In this document: positions 1 through 10,727 of the stretch, piece by piece | How positions within the stretch are numbered: position 1 is the first letter of the stretch | Layout of the letters: every line of letters starts with the position of its first letter | DNA from: Tribonema minus | Taxonomy: Eukaryota > Sar > Xanthophyceae > Tribonematales > Tribonemataceae | Direction of reading: 5' to 3' | Assembly (NCBI GenBank): GCA_017506865.1 | Contig: JAFCMP010000257.1 | Span: forward strand, 372,001-436,000 | DNA length: 64,000 nucleotides | The notes under the pieces: model-generated | Databases searched by the model: none | The model's input: the letters and a program-made list of their open reading frames with translations, nothing else | Told to the model about the DNA's origin: nothing | Program-made: the position numbers and the translations under genes

Positions 1-1060
1 GCACGTGGTAATCATACAGGATACACGGCATAGGGGTTCATTACATGATCGATGTGGAGCACAAGACACTTCGCAGTACCAAATACGGTGCCTCAGTAAA
101 AAACTGTCATGTTTTGCCAACAGCTTTGCCAGAGTCATCAGGTCTGGCAGCTTGTGCTTGCAACCTCGGTGAACCCTCTTCCTATGACAGCGGTAGCACC
201 TCAGACTCTTCTTTCATATTGTGCGATGGACACACAAGTGGTTGTTCACCTGTGCCTGCACAAATGTATACAGTGTCACGTATGAGGCTGTTGTGACACA
301 TGTTCTACAGCTTGACAAGCAGTACATTGTGCAGCTCAAAAGGATGACGTGCGGCAAACAGCAACTGTACGCTACACAGCACAAATTGCAGCTTCAGCTT
401 GAATGACCGCAGCACACCTTGTCACCCGGCCTTGTCAGGTTTCTGGGCAGCTCATTCACTTGCAGCGGTGCATAACAACATGTCATGCTTGAGGGGGGGG
501 GGGGGGGGGGGGGGCAATTCTTCAAAACATGAGCCCCCGCTTGTGCTACAGATACAGCATCCAGCTGAACTGGGCTACACGGTTGCATCTGCCTGCTTTC
601 GCAGAGCTGCAGCTGTGCTGCTGCTGTGGTTGTTTGAACGGAATGTACCTGTCAATGCAGCTCAACATGCAGTGGTTGTGGATGTGACTTGCAGTTTTGT
701 TGATTCAGACCACGCAGGATACGCTCACTCTGCCCTGTTCCGAAGCACCTGTAAAAGGGGTCAACCTCGGTGTTGTGATCCCAGCTGCAGCTGTATTGTG
801 CTGCCCGTTGTTTTTTCTGCAGTCATGTTCGCTTTGACTCAACTCCGACTCAGAGCACCACCCTCCCGTCGCATCAGATCAAGCTAGTCGCGCCAGTAGA
901 GACGCCAACTGCACACCGTCAATCTTCAAAGCAGAGGCGCTCGCCGCTGGCACAGCGGCACCGCACTTCTCATGGAACTACACACCTCGCATACTAACAC
1001 CGAATCACTGGCGCACTGGCCTTCTACTCACTCACTCACTCAACGACTCACTCTCCCCAG
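1..1060. other. 5' flank with short open frames and a 22-G tract
   Basis: No gene is firmly supported here. A + strand frame at about 540-850 reads AELGYTVASACF and AVVVDVTCSF and could be an upstream exon of the following gene, but I found no convincing splice pair. A run of 22 G lies at 493-514. The final stretch (about 1,010-1,060) is pyrimidine-rich and ends in CCCCAG, which suits the 3' end of an intron. Confidence 0.4.
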
Positions 1061-3869
1061 GCAACGACTACCTGCCCGACGCGCCCGACTACTGCCACGC
1101 CGCCATCCTCTCTGGCGCCGCATGGGGCGGCCACGGCAGCTCGCGCCACAAGGGCAGCAGGGCCGTGCTAGAGAGCGTAGGCAAGTATCTGGCCTTCAAA
1201 ACGCGCCTCACGGGCAAGGGCGCCGCCGCCGCCGCTGCTTCACCGCTCAGCCTGCCGACGCTGTGCGCGGAGCTCTGCGGCAGCGGCAGCGGCGGCGGCG
1301 GTAGCAGCGGCAGCAGCGCCGCGCCGACGGCCGCGCGCAGGGCGTGCAACCGCAAGAAGCGGCGGCGGAAGGGGAGCATCAGCGACGCCGCCGCAGCAGC
1401 GCCGCACGATCCCGGGAACGTTCCGGCGTCGCGCCCGGAGCGCTTCCTGGCGCTGTTGATGGCGTCCATTGCGCAGTATGATCTTGCTGGGGGGGAGAGG
1501 GTGACTGGGGGGGGCGGGGGCTTGCCGCGAAGCCTCCATGTTGTACCCAGCGTTACGCAGGCCGTGACGGAGGGGGTGTTCTGGGGCGGCGTCGTGCTGG
1601 AGGATAGTTCCGAGGGGCGCGGAGGAGCGTGGCTGCAGGTGAGATGGTTCTGGATCGAGAAATCAACTTTAGTAAGCAGCACAGCAACGGGGGCTCATCA
1701 TATGAAAGCTGACAGGGCAAGTTTAAAAGCTACGGGGGAACATGGCTGCGCGTGAATTTATCGAGTGCAGGAAAGGTCGAGAGCCACAGAGTGATGGAAA
1801 AGGCAATCATTTTTGCTGCAAGTTTTGGGACCGTGCCAAGCCTGTTGATCAAAGAGTATGCTGCAGTGGTGGCTCTTGGAGGCAGAGAAGCACGGTAGTA
1901 GTGCGAGGTCGCTGCACACACACTGTGGCATCCCTGATGTGAACTTCAAGAGCGGTAGGTAAACCTCAACAGCTGTAGGTCACCATCCCGGCAAACCTCA
2001 GAACTTGGCATACACACCTGCTGCCGCGTGATGGCATTTCTGAAACAAGAATAGCAGCGTGACTCGGAGCCGTGCACAAAACAGAGAGCCTTGATAGCCG
2101 CCGTACTGGGTGTGAGCTTGAAACTTACCCGCTGCGTGCATGCAGTTTTGCACACACGACCATGTGTGCACTTCGCAGCCGCAGCCACACCGCTATTGCG
2201 TGCTGCCACATCCTAGCACACTGGTCAGTGCGAGCGTCTTCACTTCAGCGTCTTGAAGCAGTGTCTGTAAGTTGTGCGCATGACACGACAAGTGCAGATG
2301 CATACCACATGTGCCGCAGCGTGCGCCTAAACGGGCGGTCGCTGTCACAGCGCTCAGGGCAGCACCGCTCAACAAGTGCACGTTGTATGGGGCCGCTAAC
2401 TGGGCCTGGACCCGCAAGCGCCATCGCATGCGCTGCGCCCGTTGTGCGGGGCCTCAGTAGTTGTCATCTATCATCATCTCGGTTTCAAGTTGAGAGCGCT
2501 GGATCATGTGGCTTGCTGCAGACGTGCTTTGAGCTTTACCTTTGATATAGAGCGGTGGCGATTACCATGCTGCCAATGCTGCATGAGTGGACATAACCGC
2601 TGGATGCACACGCGGTCGATGCGGCACCCCCCATGCGGCTCTGCGGATGCAGTTGGTTCTGCACACAATCTGTTGTGACTTTGCACACAAACATGGTGGA
2701 TGTACCTCAAAGTATGCAGCCATGCTTGTCCTCCTATTCGCCAATGCTTTACGGCTCGTTTGTCAGCTGACCCTCCCTCCATGCAACTTCTTTCTCTGTG
2801 CGCAACGCAGCTGGCACCTGTACGCGCCAACCTTTATGCAGCATTGACCCCTCAAGAACAACCGCTTAGAGTTCAAGAGCACATAGCCATAGGCGGCAAG
2901 TTCAAGAGTCGCTGGAGCGTCACCATCGGCACGGGAACCCTTCTTCCACAGTCGCCTTCAGAGCAAGCTCGAGAGCAGGAGCTCTCCCAGGGCACCTCTC
3001 ACAAACGCATCGGGGGCCACCCGTCCAGCGCAACAGCAGCAGCAGCAGCAGCTGAGCACTGCTGCACGCTGCTGGGCCTGGAGCGGGGCGCTGCCATCCT
3101 TGCACGACACGCGCGCAACGCCCCCGCGGCAGCAGACGTGCTGGCGGCGGTGCTGACGGCAGCAGTCGCGCAGCGCCACTCTGCAGGGCCGTCATTTCTT
3201 GGCCTGCTGGCGTTCATTGCTGCTGCAGCGGCGCCGCCATCGGTGCCAGCTGAGTGCGGCTGCCTGTGCGCCTGTCGCTGCGCCTGCGGCGCCGACAACG
3301 ACGGCAGCGGCGGCGGTGGCGCAGCAGCTGCGGCGGCATCGCTGGAAGGCGCGTTTGTGTGCGAGTGGGCGGGGCTGCAGGTGGCTGCATGGCATGTCAA
3401 CGCCGTTGTGCGCGCTTGCGGCCTTGGCAACGCTACTGGACGTTCAGGTGGTGACGGCGGTAGTGGTGGTGGTGATGGTGCTGCTTCTGCTCCTGCCACT
3501 GTCGGTGCTTCTGCTGCCACCCCTTCTAGGCACGATGATGCTTCCGCTGCCGCTGCTGGTGGAGCGTGGCCACCGCTGCCGCTGCTGCTGCCGCCGTGTG
3601 CGCTGCGACCGGCACTTGCGCTGCGGCTGTACACGCAACTGCATGGCAGCGCTGACGGTGACGGTGGCGGGGATAGCGATGCCGCTGGCGCCAGCGATGA
3701 CATTTGTGACATAATGGCGATGGTCAGCGCTTCGGCTTGGAGCCCGCGGTCAGTGGCCCGGTGCTTGGGGCTGTGCGCGAAATGCAGCAGCGACGGCGGT
3801 GATGATTGCTGGAGGTCCGCTGTGGAGTGCGCGTTGACAGTGTTCAGAGAGTTGGTGTGCGGCACATGA
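1061..3869 (+). CDS. 3' exons of a gene with a GNDYLP motif (possible XPG/PIN or Asteroid-like protein)
   Basis: Two exons are proposed. Exon 1,061-1,638 follows a pyrimidine-rich CCCCAG acceptor and ends CTGCAG before GTGAGA. Exon 2,811-3,869 follows a CT-rich stretch ending GCAACGCAG and stops at TGA 3,867-3,869. Both meet in phase 0 across an intron of about 1.17 kb. The first exon begins (G)NDYLPDAPDY and reads on to AVLESVGKYLAFK, then poly-Ala/Ser/Gly and a basic NRKKRRRK patch. The second begins LAPVRANLYAAL and contains long Ala/Gly/Ser tracts between conserved-looking islands (FVCEWAGLQVAAWHVNAV). The G-N-D-Y-L-P element recalls acidic motifs of the XRN/XPG/Asteroid nuclease folds, and R-x-x-x-Y-x-x-L after it recalls Asteroid-type proteins. 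That assignment is a guess. Earlier exons are missing or outside the window. Confidence 0.5.
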
Positions 3870-4817
3870 ACACTGTTTTGACATTGCCGCATGTATGCTA
3901 CATCTGCACGTCTGAGCGGCTGCTCGTGCCTTGGTCATCGGTTGCCGCTGCGCGAGTTGTGCTGACATTGTACAGCCTGATGGTGTGTCGTCGCTGCTTG
4001 GAACTGCATGCTTGGCTTCATGCTGTGATGTGTGGAACAGTCATGATGCCCTGGTGTGTGTTCCGTAGACTCAACACGCGCAAATAGCAGTCATACAGAG
4101 TGTGACTGCTTTCTGTGAAGTCTCATCAAATGAGCAGCTGCTGAGACGATCAGCATAATGTGGTCAATGATATGTCTGTAGGTAGCAGCACACCTTTGTG
4201 CATGGCATGCCAGCGTGCCTGCCACACAATATCATCACCAATTGCAGCGCCACCCACCATATGCGAGCCGTTGAACGAGATATACGATGAGTCAATGACC
4301 ATCAATTCGGCTGTTATAGCAGTTGTAGGTACTACGGCTTGGTAGGTGCTTGAGTGCCGTTCGCCTTGGGACGCATAGGAGTAGTGACACTGCATGGTCG
4401 TACAGCACAAGAACATATCGCATATGTGTATAGTATACAAAACATGGCATCTTGTACATGGACAACTTCTTGGCGTTGGGCCACATGCGCAGCAGCCGTG
4501 ATATCACACATGCCGTTCAAGCAAGACGGTCAAGATATATTGCAATCATCACTCCACGATTGCCGCCAAACTGCTCATGAACTGATGCTCAGCAAAACTG
4601 CAGACAAGGGATGCAAAAGGAAACACCGTGCCCCGTTCCGTGGTTGTGACATTTTGTGGTTGTGCTTGACATATCACATCATGCAAAGCAGAGCAGTGGT
4701 CAACACCGCCTTTCTATGTGAAGTATCCAGACACATGCCAATGTATTGCTTGCATCCGTGAATGGCAGCAATGGCGCCTACACGCCAGAGTACTGCCGTG
4801 CTGCTAGTGCATGACCC
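3870..4817. other. Intergenic, one dispersed repeat
   Basis: Apart from the repeat at 4,111-4,230, no coding signal, RNA or promoter could be supported. Short frames on both strands have no splice context. Confidence 0.4.
4111..4230 (+). repeat. Dispersed repeat, copy 1 (partner at 23,138-23,272)
   Basis: The stretch from TTCTGTGAAGTCTCATCAAA to the GCCAGCGTGCCTGCCACA segment recurs at 23,138-23,272 in the same orientation, with substitutions and a short insertion containing CTAGTAGTAG. Its family is unknown. No coding potential was recognised. Confidence 0.75.
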
Positions 4818-5263
4818 TCAGAAGTAAACAGCAGCTACAGCCTCGTCCCAGTCATCATTTAATATGCGGCGCAAGCTGCATGCCGCCCTGGTGCAATGCC
4901 ACAGTAAGCGTGCCTCATGCGCCAATGCATCACACAGTCTTGTACCGTCCGCAACCGCAGCACGTGCAGCTTCAGCCCATGTGCCTGCTGATGCTGCGGT
5001 GCCCAGCGTCATTGCTCTCCGCAGCTGCTTGAGCTTGTGTCTTGCCTCAGCTGAATGAGCATATGCTATCCTCCACACGTACGACTTCCTAGAGTCAATG
5101 CCGTACGCTACAACGGCAAGTGGCACAAAAACGGCCATGGCCTTGCCACTGCGAGTGCGCACCAAGTATTGATAAGAAAGTATAGCACCCAAAACCAGCG
5201 CAAAGGCCATGGTGGAGAGCACTAAACCCAGGCAGGTGAACTTGAGCCCAAGTGTGGCCGCTT
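4818..5263 (-). CDS. Terminal exon of a putative membrane protein
   Basis: The minus strand after a clean acceptor (CTTGCTGTGCTTGCAG) reads AA-GCG-GCC and stays open to TGA at 4,818. The protein has a long hydrophobic segment (LGLKFTCLGLVLSTMAFALV), continues with a basic stretch (YLVRTRSGKAM) and ends in a helical, Ala/Arg-rich tail closing with DDWDEAVAAVYF. The same frame is open upstream to an ATG at 5,330, but the polypyrimidine-AG context favours a splice. I read it as the last exon of the gene whose earlier exons lie at 5,583-5,922 and 5,995-6,340. The family was not recognised. Confidence 0.5.
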
Positions 5264-5582
5264 CTGCAAGCACAGCAAGGCACGATTGTGGGTGAGACCG
5301 CATTGACAGTGACAAAGGGCGATGCTTCATGCATCACTGAGAGCACACTGTCAGGTACTGCAAGGTCGACAAAGCATTACAGTCAGGCTGACGTCAAAGC
5401 AGACAGTGAGTGCTTCGTCACACGCGCACAGTAGGCATCACAGGTGGTATAGTAGCATATATGATGCCGTACTGCATGACACGCCTTTCGGTGATCTCAC
5501 TGCTATGTGTCGGACAACTGATTCTACAACCAATGCATACCTTTTCAGATTCTTAGATGTCAATGATCTGTCACATTAGTGG

Positions 5583-5922
5583 TCATGTATACTGTGTAAT
5601 ACGCGCTTCACTTCCACACATGACCAATGTGTGTATGCGGCAGAAATTGGAGCTGCAGAACACCAGGCCAGCACACAGCAGCAGTGACTGTATTGGATTA
5701 TCAGAGTTCAGGTCAGGCAGTCCAGTGAATGCAGGGACAGCTTGGCCCATGATTGATTCAATCGGATTTGGGCCCCCAGGTATATATATGAAACTCCACA
5801 AATAAGCAAGCCAGGCAACCCAGTCAGGGAAGGAATAAATTGACCGAAGACCGATCAAAGGCCCGGGTCGAAAATCACAAAAGCAATGTAATCTGGCTCC
5901 TATACATCGTGACGCCCCTGAA
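5583..5922 (-). CDS. Internal exon candidate, hydrophobic (same putative membrane protein)
   Basis: A minus-strand frame reads LIGLRSIYSFPDWVAWLAYL, SFIYIPGGPNPIESIMGQAV and QSLLLCAGLVFC. Two hydrophobic stretches flank a Pro/Gly/Asn-rich loop, a composition typical of real membrane-protein exons. The acceptor could be GTGCAG at 5,923 or TATAG near 5,901; the second fits the phase of the exon at 5,995-6,340 (phase 1). The donor was not settled, GTATTA near the end being possible. Function is unknown. Confidence 0.4.
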
Positions 5923-5994
5923 CTGCACAATTCAGAAACTAAGACTTTGTGACGGGGTCATGGTTTTCAGGGTTTTTGGCGGGCATTCACTCAC

Positions 5995-6340
5995 CATGAA
6001 TGTCTTCCATACACGGCGCATGCATCAGAGCCAGAAGCCGCAACCGCGTGTTGGCGGAGAAGCGAGCATACCGTGGGCCCTGCAAGGCTGCTTCAGTGTT
6101 GAGCTCGTCGGTGGTGGTGATGGTGTTGATCAACAAATCAAAGTCCCTCGCAGACTCCCTCGCCGGCCCCCTCCACCAGGGTCGAACGTCTGCTACAGCT
6201 CTGATGCGATCTTGAGCAGCCTGCACCGCATTCATCGACGAGGTGTTCCTCCGCACAGCGGCGGTAGAGGCGGCGCTCGGGGCAGAGGGCAGGGCGCCAG
6301 ATTCCGGACTGAGACAGCTGCGCTTGCTTCGATGTAGATG
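5995..6340 (-). CDS. Internal exon, putative membrane-protein gene
   Basis: On the minus strand CTCTCTCCAG precedes an exon that ends CATG before a consensus donor GTGAGT (5,994-5,989). The frame is open throughout. It includes SSMNAVQAAQDRIRAVADV, FDLLINTITTTDELNTEAAL and RYARFSANTRLRLLALMHAP, with mixed amphipathic composition that looks genuinely coding. It starts in phase 0 and ends in phase 1. It lies just upstream of the hydrophobic exon at 5,583-5,922, so one gene reading leftwards to 4,818 is likely. No family was recognised. Confidence 0.5.
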
Positions 6341-6539
6341 CTGGAGAGAGACAGAGGGCTGTTACGAACTGGTGTGAGTGTCAGCGTAGTCCTCATTACG
6401 AACGTCAGCGTAACTGTCGACCACAACTTCGAGGTCAACACGGGGTCCAAAAACTGGCGTGTCACGTCTCATAGTTTTAGCTTCTTCCCCACCAAAAACT
6501 TTTTATTCCCACCGCTAGAGAGCGAGAGGCTAAGAGGCT

Positions 6540-6801
6540 ATGAGCGACGACAGCGTGTCGGAGTTTCCTGGTCCGCCCACTGCGGATGAGGTGAAGCGGG
6601 TGGATTTGAATTGGTGGTGCTGTCGTCGTCACCACGCGGTGAAAGTTGAAGTCACAAAAACGACTTCTGAGGCACAACGATGCGGCACCGGCGGCCAAGC
6701 TGCGCATTGGGAACGTCACTTGGACTTGCACATGCACTTGATCGACGTCATGGAGACACATGCGAAGCTCACAGAAGACGAAAAACGTGTGCTTGAGGAT
6801 G
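6540..6801 (+). CDS. Small gene or first exon, unknown function
   Basis: ATG at 6,540 opens MSDDSVSEFPGPPTADEVKR and continues with a Cys/His-containing part (NWWCCRRHHAVKVEV) and a charged helical end (HAKLTEDEKRVLEDG). It reaches a consensus donor G|GTGAGT at 6,801/6,802. Twenty-nine bases on, T(8)AG at 6,823-6,830 would make an unusually small intron and gives GAT CCG TAA, that is, a protein of 89 residues. Without splicing the frame stops after GELHILFFF. A longer intron to an unrecognised exon is also possible. The gene diverges from the minus-strand exon ending at 6,340, so 6,341-6,539 may hold a shared promoter. No family was recognised. Confidence 0.4.
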
Positions 6802-7150
6802 GTGAGTTACACATCTTGTTTTTTTTTTAGATCCGTAAACTTGAACGAGGTCAAAAGGTCCTCAGCGCATTATTTGTTTTTGATATACCGTGCATCTGAA
6901 GGCCCCGGAGCGCGCCTGGCTGTAACGCAGGCCTGCCGACTGTGAGGTTGCTGTGATGTCCTTCGACAAGCCGCACTGCAATGCGTCGATCAGTCTTTGC
7001 AGCACACGTTGGCAGGTGGCAAAGTGTCCCGAGTGTGCACCATGGTGGGTAGAAACATGCACTGCAGTGCACCAGTGCTGCTGTGTGTTAGCCTCAGCTG
7101 AGAGCGCAACCTGTGCTGCAAGCATTGTGCTCATGAAACAGGGTTAGGAT

Positions 7151-7289
7151 GTTGGAAATCTGGGCTATGCAGGCAGGCACAACGCTGCCAGTGCATAGCA
7201 GCAGAGGAAGCAGGGACGCTGGCCGGTGCGAAAGCAGAGAAGTGATCATTGATCAGATCAAACACACAATTGCTTCCCGTCGCGTGGGG
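7151..7289 (+). repeat. 140-bp direct repeat, copy 1 (partner at 8,666-8,805)
   Basis: GTTGGAAATCTGGGCTATGC to CCCGTCGCGTGGGG occurs here and again about 1.5 kb downstream in the same orientation, nearly identical. It contains the palindrome TGATCATTGATCA. A second shared segment begins at 7,337. Confidence 0.85.
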
Positions 7290-7336
7290 ACACAAACTTC
7301 CTCAGAAGATGACAGAACCTGCCAGAACTTGCAAAG

Positions 7337-7436
7337 AAGCTTTCAAGAGCAACTTGGTTTGAACCAGTGCTAACAAAAGCAACCTGAAGAATCCTGAGCT
7401 CTTCTTGAACTACCAGTAATACCCCATATCCCAACA
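7337..7436 (+). repeat. 100-bp repeat that recurs inverted and direct in the fold-back at 8.8-8.95 kb
   Basis: The sequence from AAGCTTTCAAGAGCAACTTG to ACCCCATATCCCAACA is found as a reverse complement at 8,807-8,895. Its second half then appears in direct orientation at 8,896-8,947. Confidence 0.85.
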
Positions 7437-8665
7437 CTCTCCCCCATTGCGACCGTGTGTGCAGGGAGCAATGCTTCAAAACAATTACCGCCTCAAACAC
7501 AGAGCCTGGCGCGTTATCCTCTGCGCACATCTGTACTACAGTTACTGTACTGCTCTCCCCGGCTCAAAGCGCCTGATCAAGTGCACTGCCAAACTGGCTT
7601 CAAACTGCACATTACTGCAATCAAACCTGGTGCACTGCCGGACTTCCCCCTTCTTGTGCAAAAGCGTACATACCACATATTGCTGCAATCAAACATATAC
7701 TTAGTGCACTGCTGGAACCCCTTCTTTGCAAAAGCTTACACACAACTTGAAAGCTGTACTGCTGAGCACCCGCTCTTCTGTACTACACATACTGCACTGC
7801 TGAGCGTCCGCTCTTCTTGTGCATTCCCGCTTCTGAGGACTCCGAAGCTCTTCTTGCGCATACATTCCTACACTTCTGAGCGGCCGCTCTTCTGTGTGTA
7901 TTGCACTCCTGAGGACCCATAAAACCTCTTCTGTGCAAAAGCGTGGCTTGTGCTGCCATCAATGTACTAGGCATACTGCTGCCATCGTTGTACTACCAAC
8001 TGCCGCTGCCCGCAGCTTCTGGGGATGCTCCTCCCCGTTCAGTGCTCCAACTACCATATGCTGCAACACTCTTCCCCGTGTATGCCTTAAACCTAGGGGT
8101 GGCCGTACACTTGAGGGCAAATGCTGAACAATTTCGTGGCACTAACTAAATGAGCAGACGCGTGTTCACCGCCTATGTCGCCACGGTCACCGTCTCTCCG
8201 TTGTTGCTTCTGCGCCTCCCGCCGCTGTGCAAGCGCGCGTTCCTGGCCGCATCTGCTTGTGTGTCCTCCAGCATACTCCTCCTTGCTGAGATGGCGAAAG
8301 CAAGAGGCAGCTCGACGATGAATCCCTTTGGGTCGCCACAGAGCTCCTTGATGCCAATGCCGTTGTCGATGTTGTAGTGTGGAGAGCTATCTCCAAAGCT
8401 CCCAACCTCGTGCTGTCCGTGTACCCTCCAACGCTGCCCAGCGCTTGAAGTTCGTCTCCTCGATGCCGAGCGGAACCTGTTCTTCTCAGTCCGCAATCCA
8501 TCGCCAGACAGTCGTCATCGTCGACCCACAAAAGCACAGGCTACCCCCGCTCTGTGCTCACAGCAGCGTGGCCTGTATACTACCGCTCTATAGCAGCACT
8601 TCATCGTCTGCTCCTAGTAGCGGGACTTCTGCTACGCCAGCCCCGTGCACGTAAGGCTCATAACC
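7437..8665. other. Low-information stretch between repeat copies
   Basis: 7,450-7,950 is a degenerate repetitive stretch rich in CTTCTTGTGC, GCAAAAGCGTAC and CTGCTGAGC words. 8,150-8,540 has overlapping frames on the minus strand (for example LLWVDDDDCLAMDCG, and in another frame ELCGDPKGFIVELPLAFA) that may be a decayed retroelement protein. No intact gene could be supported. Confidence 0.35.
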
Positions 8666-8805
8666 GTTGGAAATCTGGGCTATGCAGGCAGGCACAACGC
8701 TACCAGTGCATAGCAGCAGAGGAAGCAGGGGACGCTGGCCGGTGCGAAAGCAGAGAAGTGATCATTGATCAGACCAAACACACAATTGCTTCCCGTCGCG
8801 TGGGG
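8666..8805 (+). repeat. 140-bp direct repeat, copy 2
   Basis: Near-identical to 7,151-7,289. It runs straight into the left arm of the fold-back element. Confidence 0.85.
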
Positions 8806-8810
8806 GCGGG

Positions 8811-8934
8811 GTATTACTGGTAGTTCAAGAAGAGCTCAGGATTCTTCAGGTTGCTTTGTTAGCACTGGTTCAAACCAAGTTGCTCTTGAAAGCTTCTGAA
8901 GAATCCTGAGCTCTTCTTGAACTACCAGTAATAC
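8811..8934. repeat. Fold-back: 39-bp perfect inverted repeat, 46-nt loop
   Basis: Arms 8,811-8,849 and 8,896-8,934 are exact reverse complements (outer ends GTATTACTGG and CCAGTAATAC). The loop matches the reverse complement of 7,337-7,383. A tandem copy of the outer part, ACTACCAGTAATACCCCATA plus CAGGATGGATTAA, follows at about 8,921-9,016. Confidence 0.9.
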
Positions 8935-9290
8935 CCCATATCCCAACAGGATGGATTAAAGAATGAAACTACCAGTAATACCCCATATCCCAACAGGATG
9001 GATTAAGGAATGAAAGGACATGTCACGTTGCAAGCCCTGCGCAATGACCATCATCTAAGCAGCGTAGCGCAAAACAGACTGACCAACCAAACCAATGTCT
9101 TGTCTATAATCAAGGAGAATGGGCAGCATTTTATTGGTTTTGACGCGAACACTGAAACATATGGGGCACCCTTCCAATTGGTTCACCAACAATTGGTTCA
9201 CCAAGTAGATGTTCACCCTAGTTTTCATTGCTTTGCCAAAAGGTGTCCACCCCCCTGATATGTGCCACAGTGTCGTTGATTACTATGTTC

Positions 9291-10054
9291 ATGCTGTTTC
9301 AAGCAAGCCGCACGAGTGTAATTGTTGTGCAGCAGGCATTGTGCCAAGCAATTCATCTGAGTCCGTCTCGTAGTGTGGTTTTACGATTGGTAGTGTCTCA
9401 GGGTAATGAGTCATGACAATATGTCGTCCCGGGGCCCTCGTACTTCCACCACCGCCAGCCTCAATCTCTGAGTCCCCCAACTTGGAGGACAACAATGACA
9501 AATCGCTTTCATCATTGGCAAGGTCAACCAGCTGTGCAGCTCCTGCTGCAGCTGCTTGTGGTGATAGAGCTTGCGGTGCTGTGACTGATGCGGTTGGCGT
9601 TTTACTAATTCTCGCTTAGCGCGATGCTGTACTACACAGTAGTACACTGCTGCGTGATTGACCTGAAGCGCTGCTTGCCAGCTTTAAACTCAGCTGTAGT
9701 CCCGCTATAATAGTTCTGCGTGTCATTCGGACCCTGACAAAAGTGGCGACGGATGAAATGTATTGCGCTAATCTTGTTGTCATCTGCTCTGCTACGGCGA
9801 GCCACGTATCCATGATGAAGCACGACGTGCAAAAAAATTCTTATCTTGCACTCTTTTCGAAATGCGTCCATTACTTCTAATTCACTCTGCGAAGAGGACG
9901 TCCACCCCCCCATTTGACATGTAAACAAGAAAAGCCGTCCAGACTCAGTGTTCTTCAACATGGACAACACGGTATCAGAGGGTGGACTCTGTACTAGTGG
10001 CCTGCACAAGGTGCTAAGTGCGCAATGGCTTGCGCCGCAATGCCACGTACTCAA
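9291..10054 (-). CDS. Weak minus-strand gene or decayed element fragment, unknown
   Basis: Two coding-looking blocks lie in line. The upstream block (about 9,632-10,000) reads TESGRLFLFTCQMGGW, FRKECKIRIFLHVVLHHGYV and HFIRRHFCQGPNDTQNYYSG, with dense, non-repetitive residue use. The downstream block (9,291-9,612) reads AAQLVDLANDESDLSLLSSK, HIVMTHYPETLPIVKPHYET and ends ...HSCGLLETA before TGA. An intron between them is plausible (AATTAG acceptor near 9,613), but no good donor was seen. Neither block matched a family I know. It could be a transposon protein remnant or a small gene. Confidence 0.3.
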
Positions 10055-10221
10055 ACTAAAATTAAAGCCTACTAGCAGGAGGCTTGAAAGCGGTGACGTA
10101 TGTGTAGCTCATCGTGCAGCCAGCTGGCGGTGGCTTCTGTGGTGCTCTGGCGAGGCTCAACGCAAGTGTGCTCGTATGCAAGAGTGTCACCAAGATCCCT
10201 ATTGTACCCTCATCGACGAAG

Positions 10222-10248
10222 TCCCTAACCCCAACCCCTAACCCTAAC
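10222..10248 (-). repeat. Short degenerate telomere-like tract
   Basis: CCCTAACCCCAACCCCTAACCCTAAC, the complement of a degenerate TTAGGG array, lies between unrelated sequences. Confidence 0.6.
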
Positions 10249-10463
10249 ACTGGAAAAGAGGTAGAAGCAGTACCGTCTATTCAACCCTACCTTTGAAGCC
10301 AGTGCTCACAGAGTGACACTGGCAGCGGCAACGGACAATGCAGGGCACGGAGGAGCACCAGGATCGGTGGTACTCAAAAGCTGATCCCTTGCTCGTTCTT
10401 TTGCCGCCACCGCTGCTGCTGCTGCTGCTGCTGGTGCTGCTGCTGGTGCTGCTCTGTTTGCAG

Positions 10464-10727
10464 TTACTGTCGATGTCATTCGCTTTGAGGTGCCATTCTA
10501 CAGCATCGAGCTCAGACTCCGCTTGGCAGCATCAGGGGCGGATGGATTGGTTCCAGTTAAGCTGTGGCTTTTTTATGGGGCGTACCTGTCGTATTATGGC
10601 TTTGACACAGTTGAGCGCTTCAAGCTGCTCAATGGCAAGTCAGAGTGCTTGGCGGGTCTGCCACTGGAGCTCACAGCACCCCTACTGGAATGCGTGCAAG
10701 CACTGCAGCGTGAAGATGAGGCAGCAG
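10464..10727 (+). CDS. Isolated internal exon, unknown protein
   Basis: After a pyrimidine-rich acceptor (CTCTGTTTGCAG) an open frame reads TVDVIRFEVPFYSIELRLRL, GLVPVKLWLFYGAYLSYYGF and ELTAPLLECVQALQRED. It ends at GCAGCAG before GTGAGG. It begins with two bases of a split codon and ends in phase 1. Residue use is that of a folded protein and differs from the low-complexity frames around it. The preceding 60 bases are CTG/CTGGTG repeats. Neighbouring exons were not found; a short open frame at 11,073-11,161 (MAEPFILAITACLLAFRLQA) may or may not belong. Confidence 0.45.

Noticed and set aside
399-887. 162-codon + strand frame as a gene
   Set aside because: It is interrupted by a 22-G homopolymer and has no convincing start or splice sites; only part of it may be an exon.
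2999-3892. 297-codon minus-strand frame
   Set aside because: Antisense of the Ala/Gly-rich terminal exon; Pro/Ser/Ala content mirrors the + strand runs.
6802-6830. 29-nt intron after the exon at 6,540
   Set aside because: Splice consensus is present, but the length is far below the other introns here and splicing gives only two more residues; left undecided.
9598-9626. TTTTACTAATTCTCGCTTAGCGCGA as another family B tail
   Set aside because: Similar to the tail (TTTTATTAATTCTCGCTCAGGGCGCG) but short and diverged, with no flanking duplication; could be chance.
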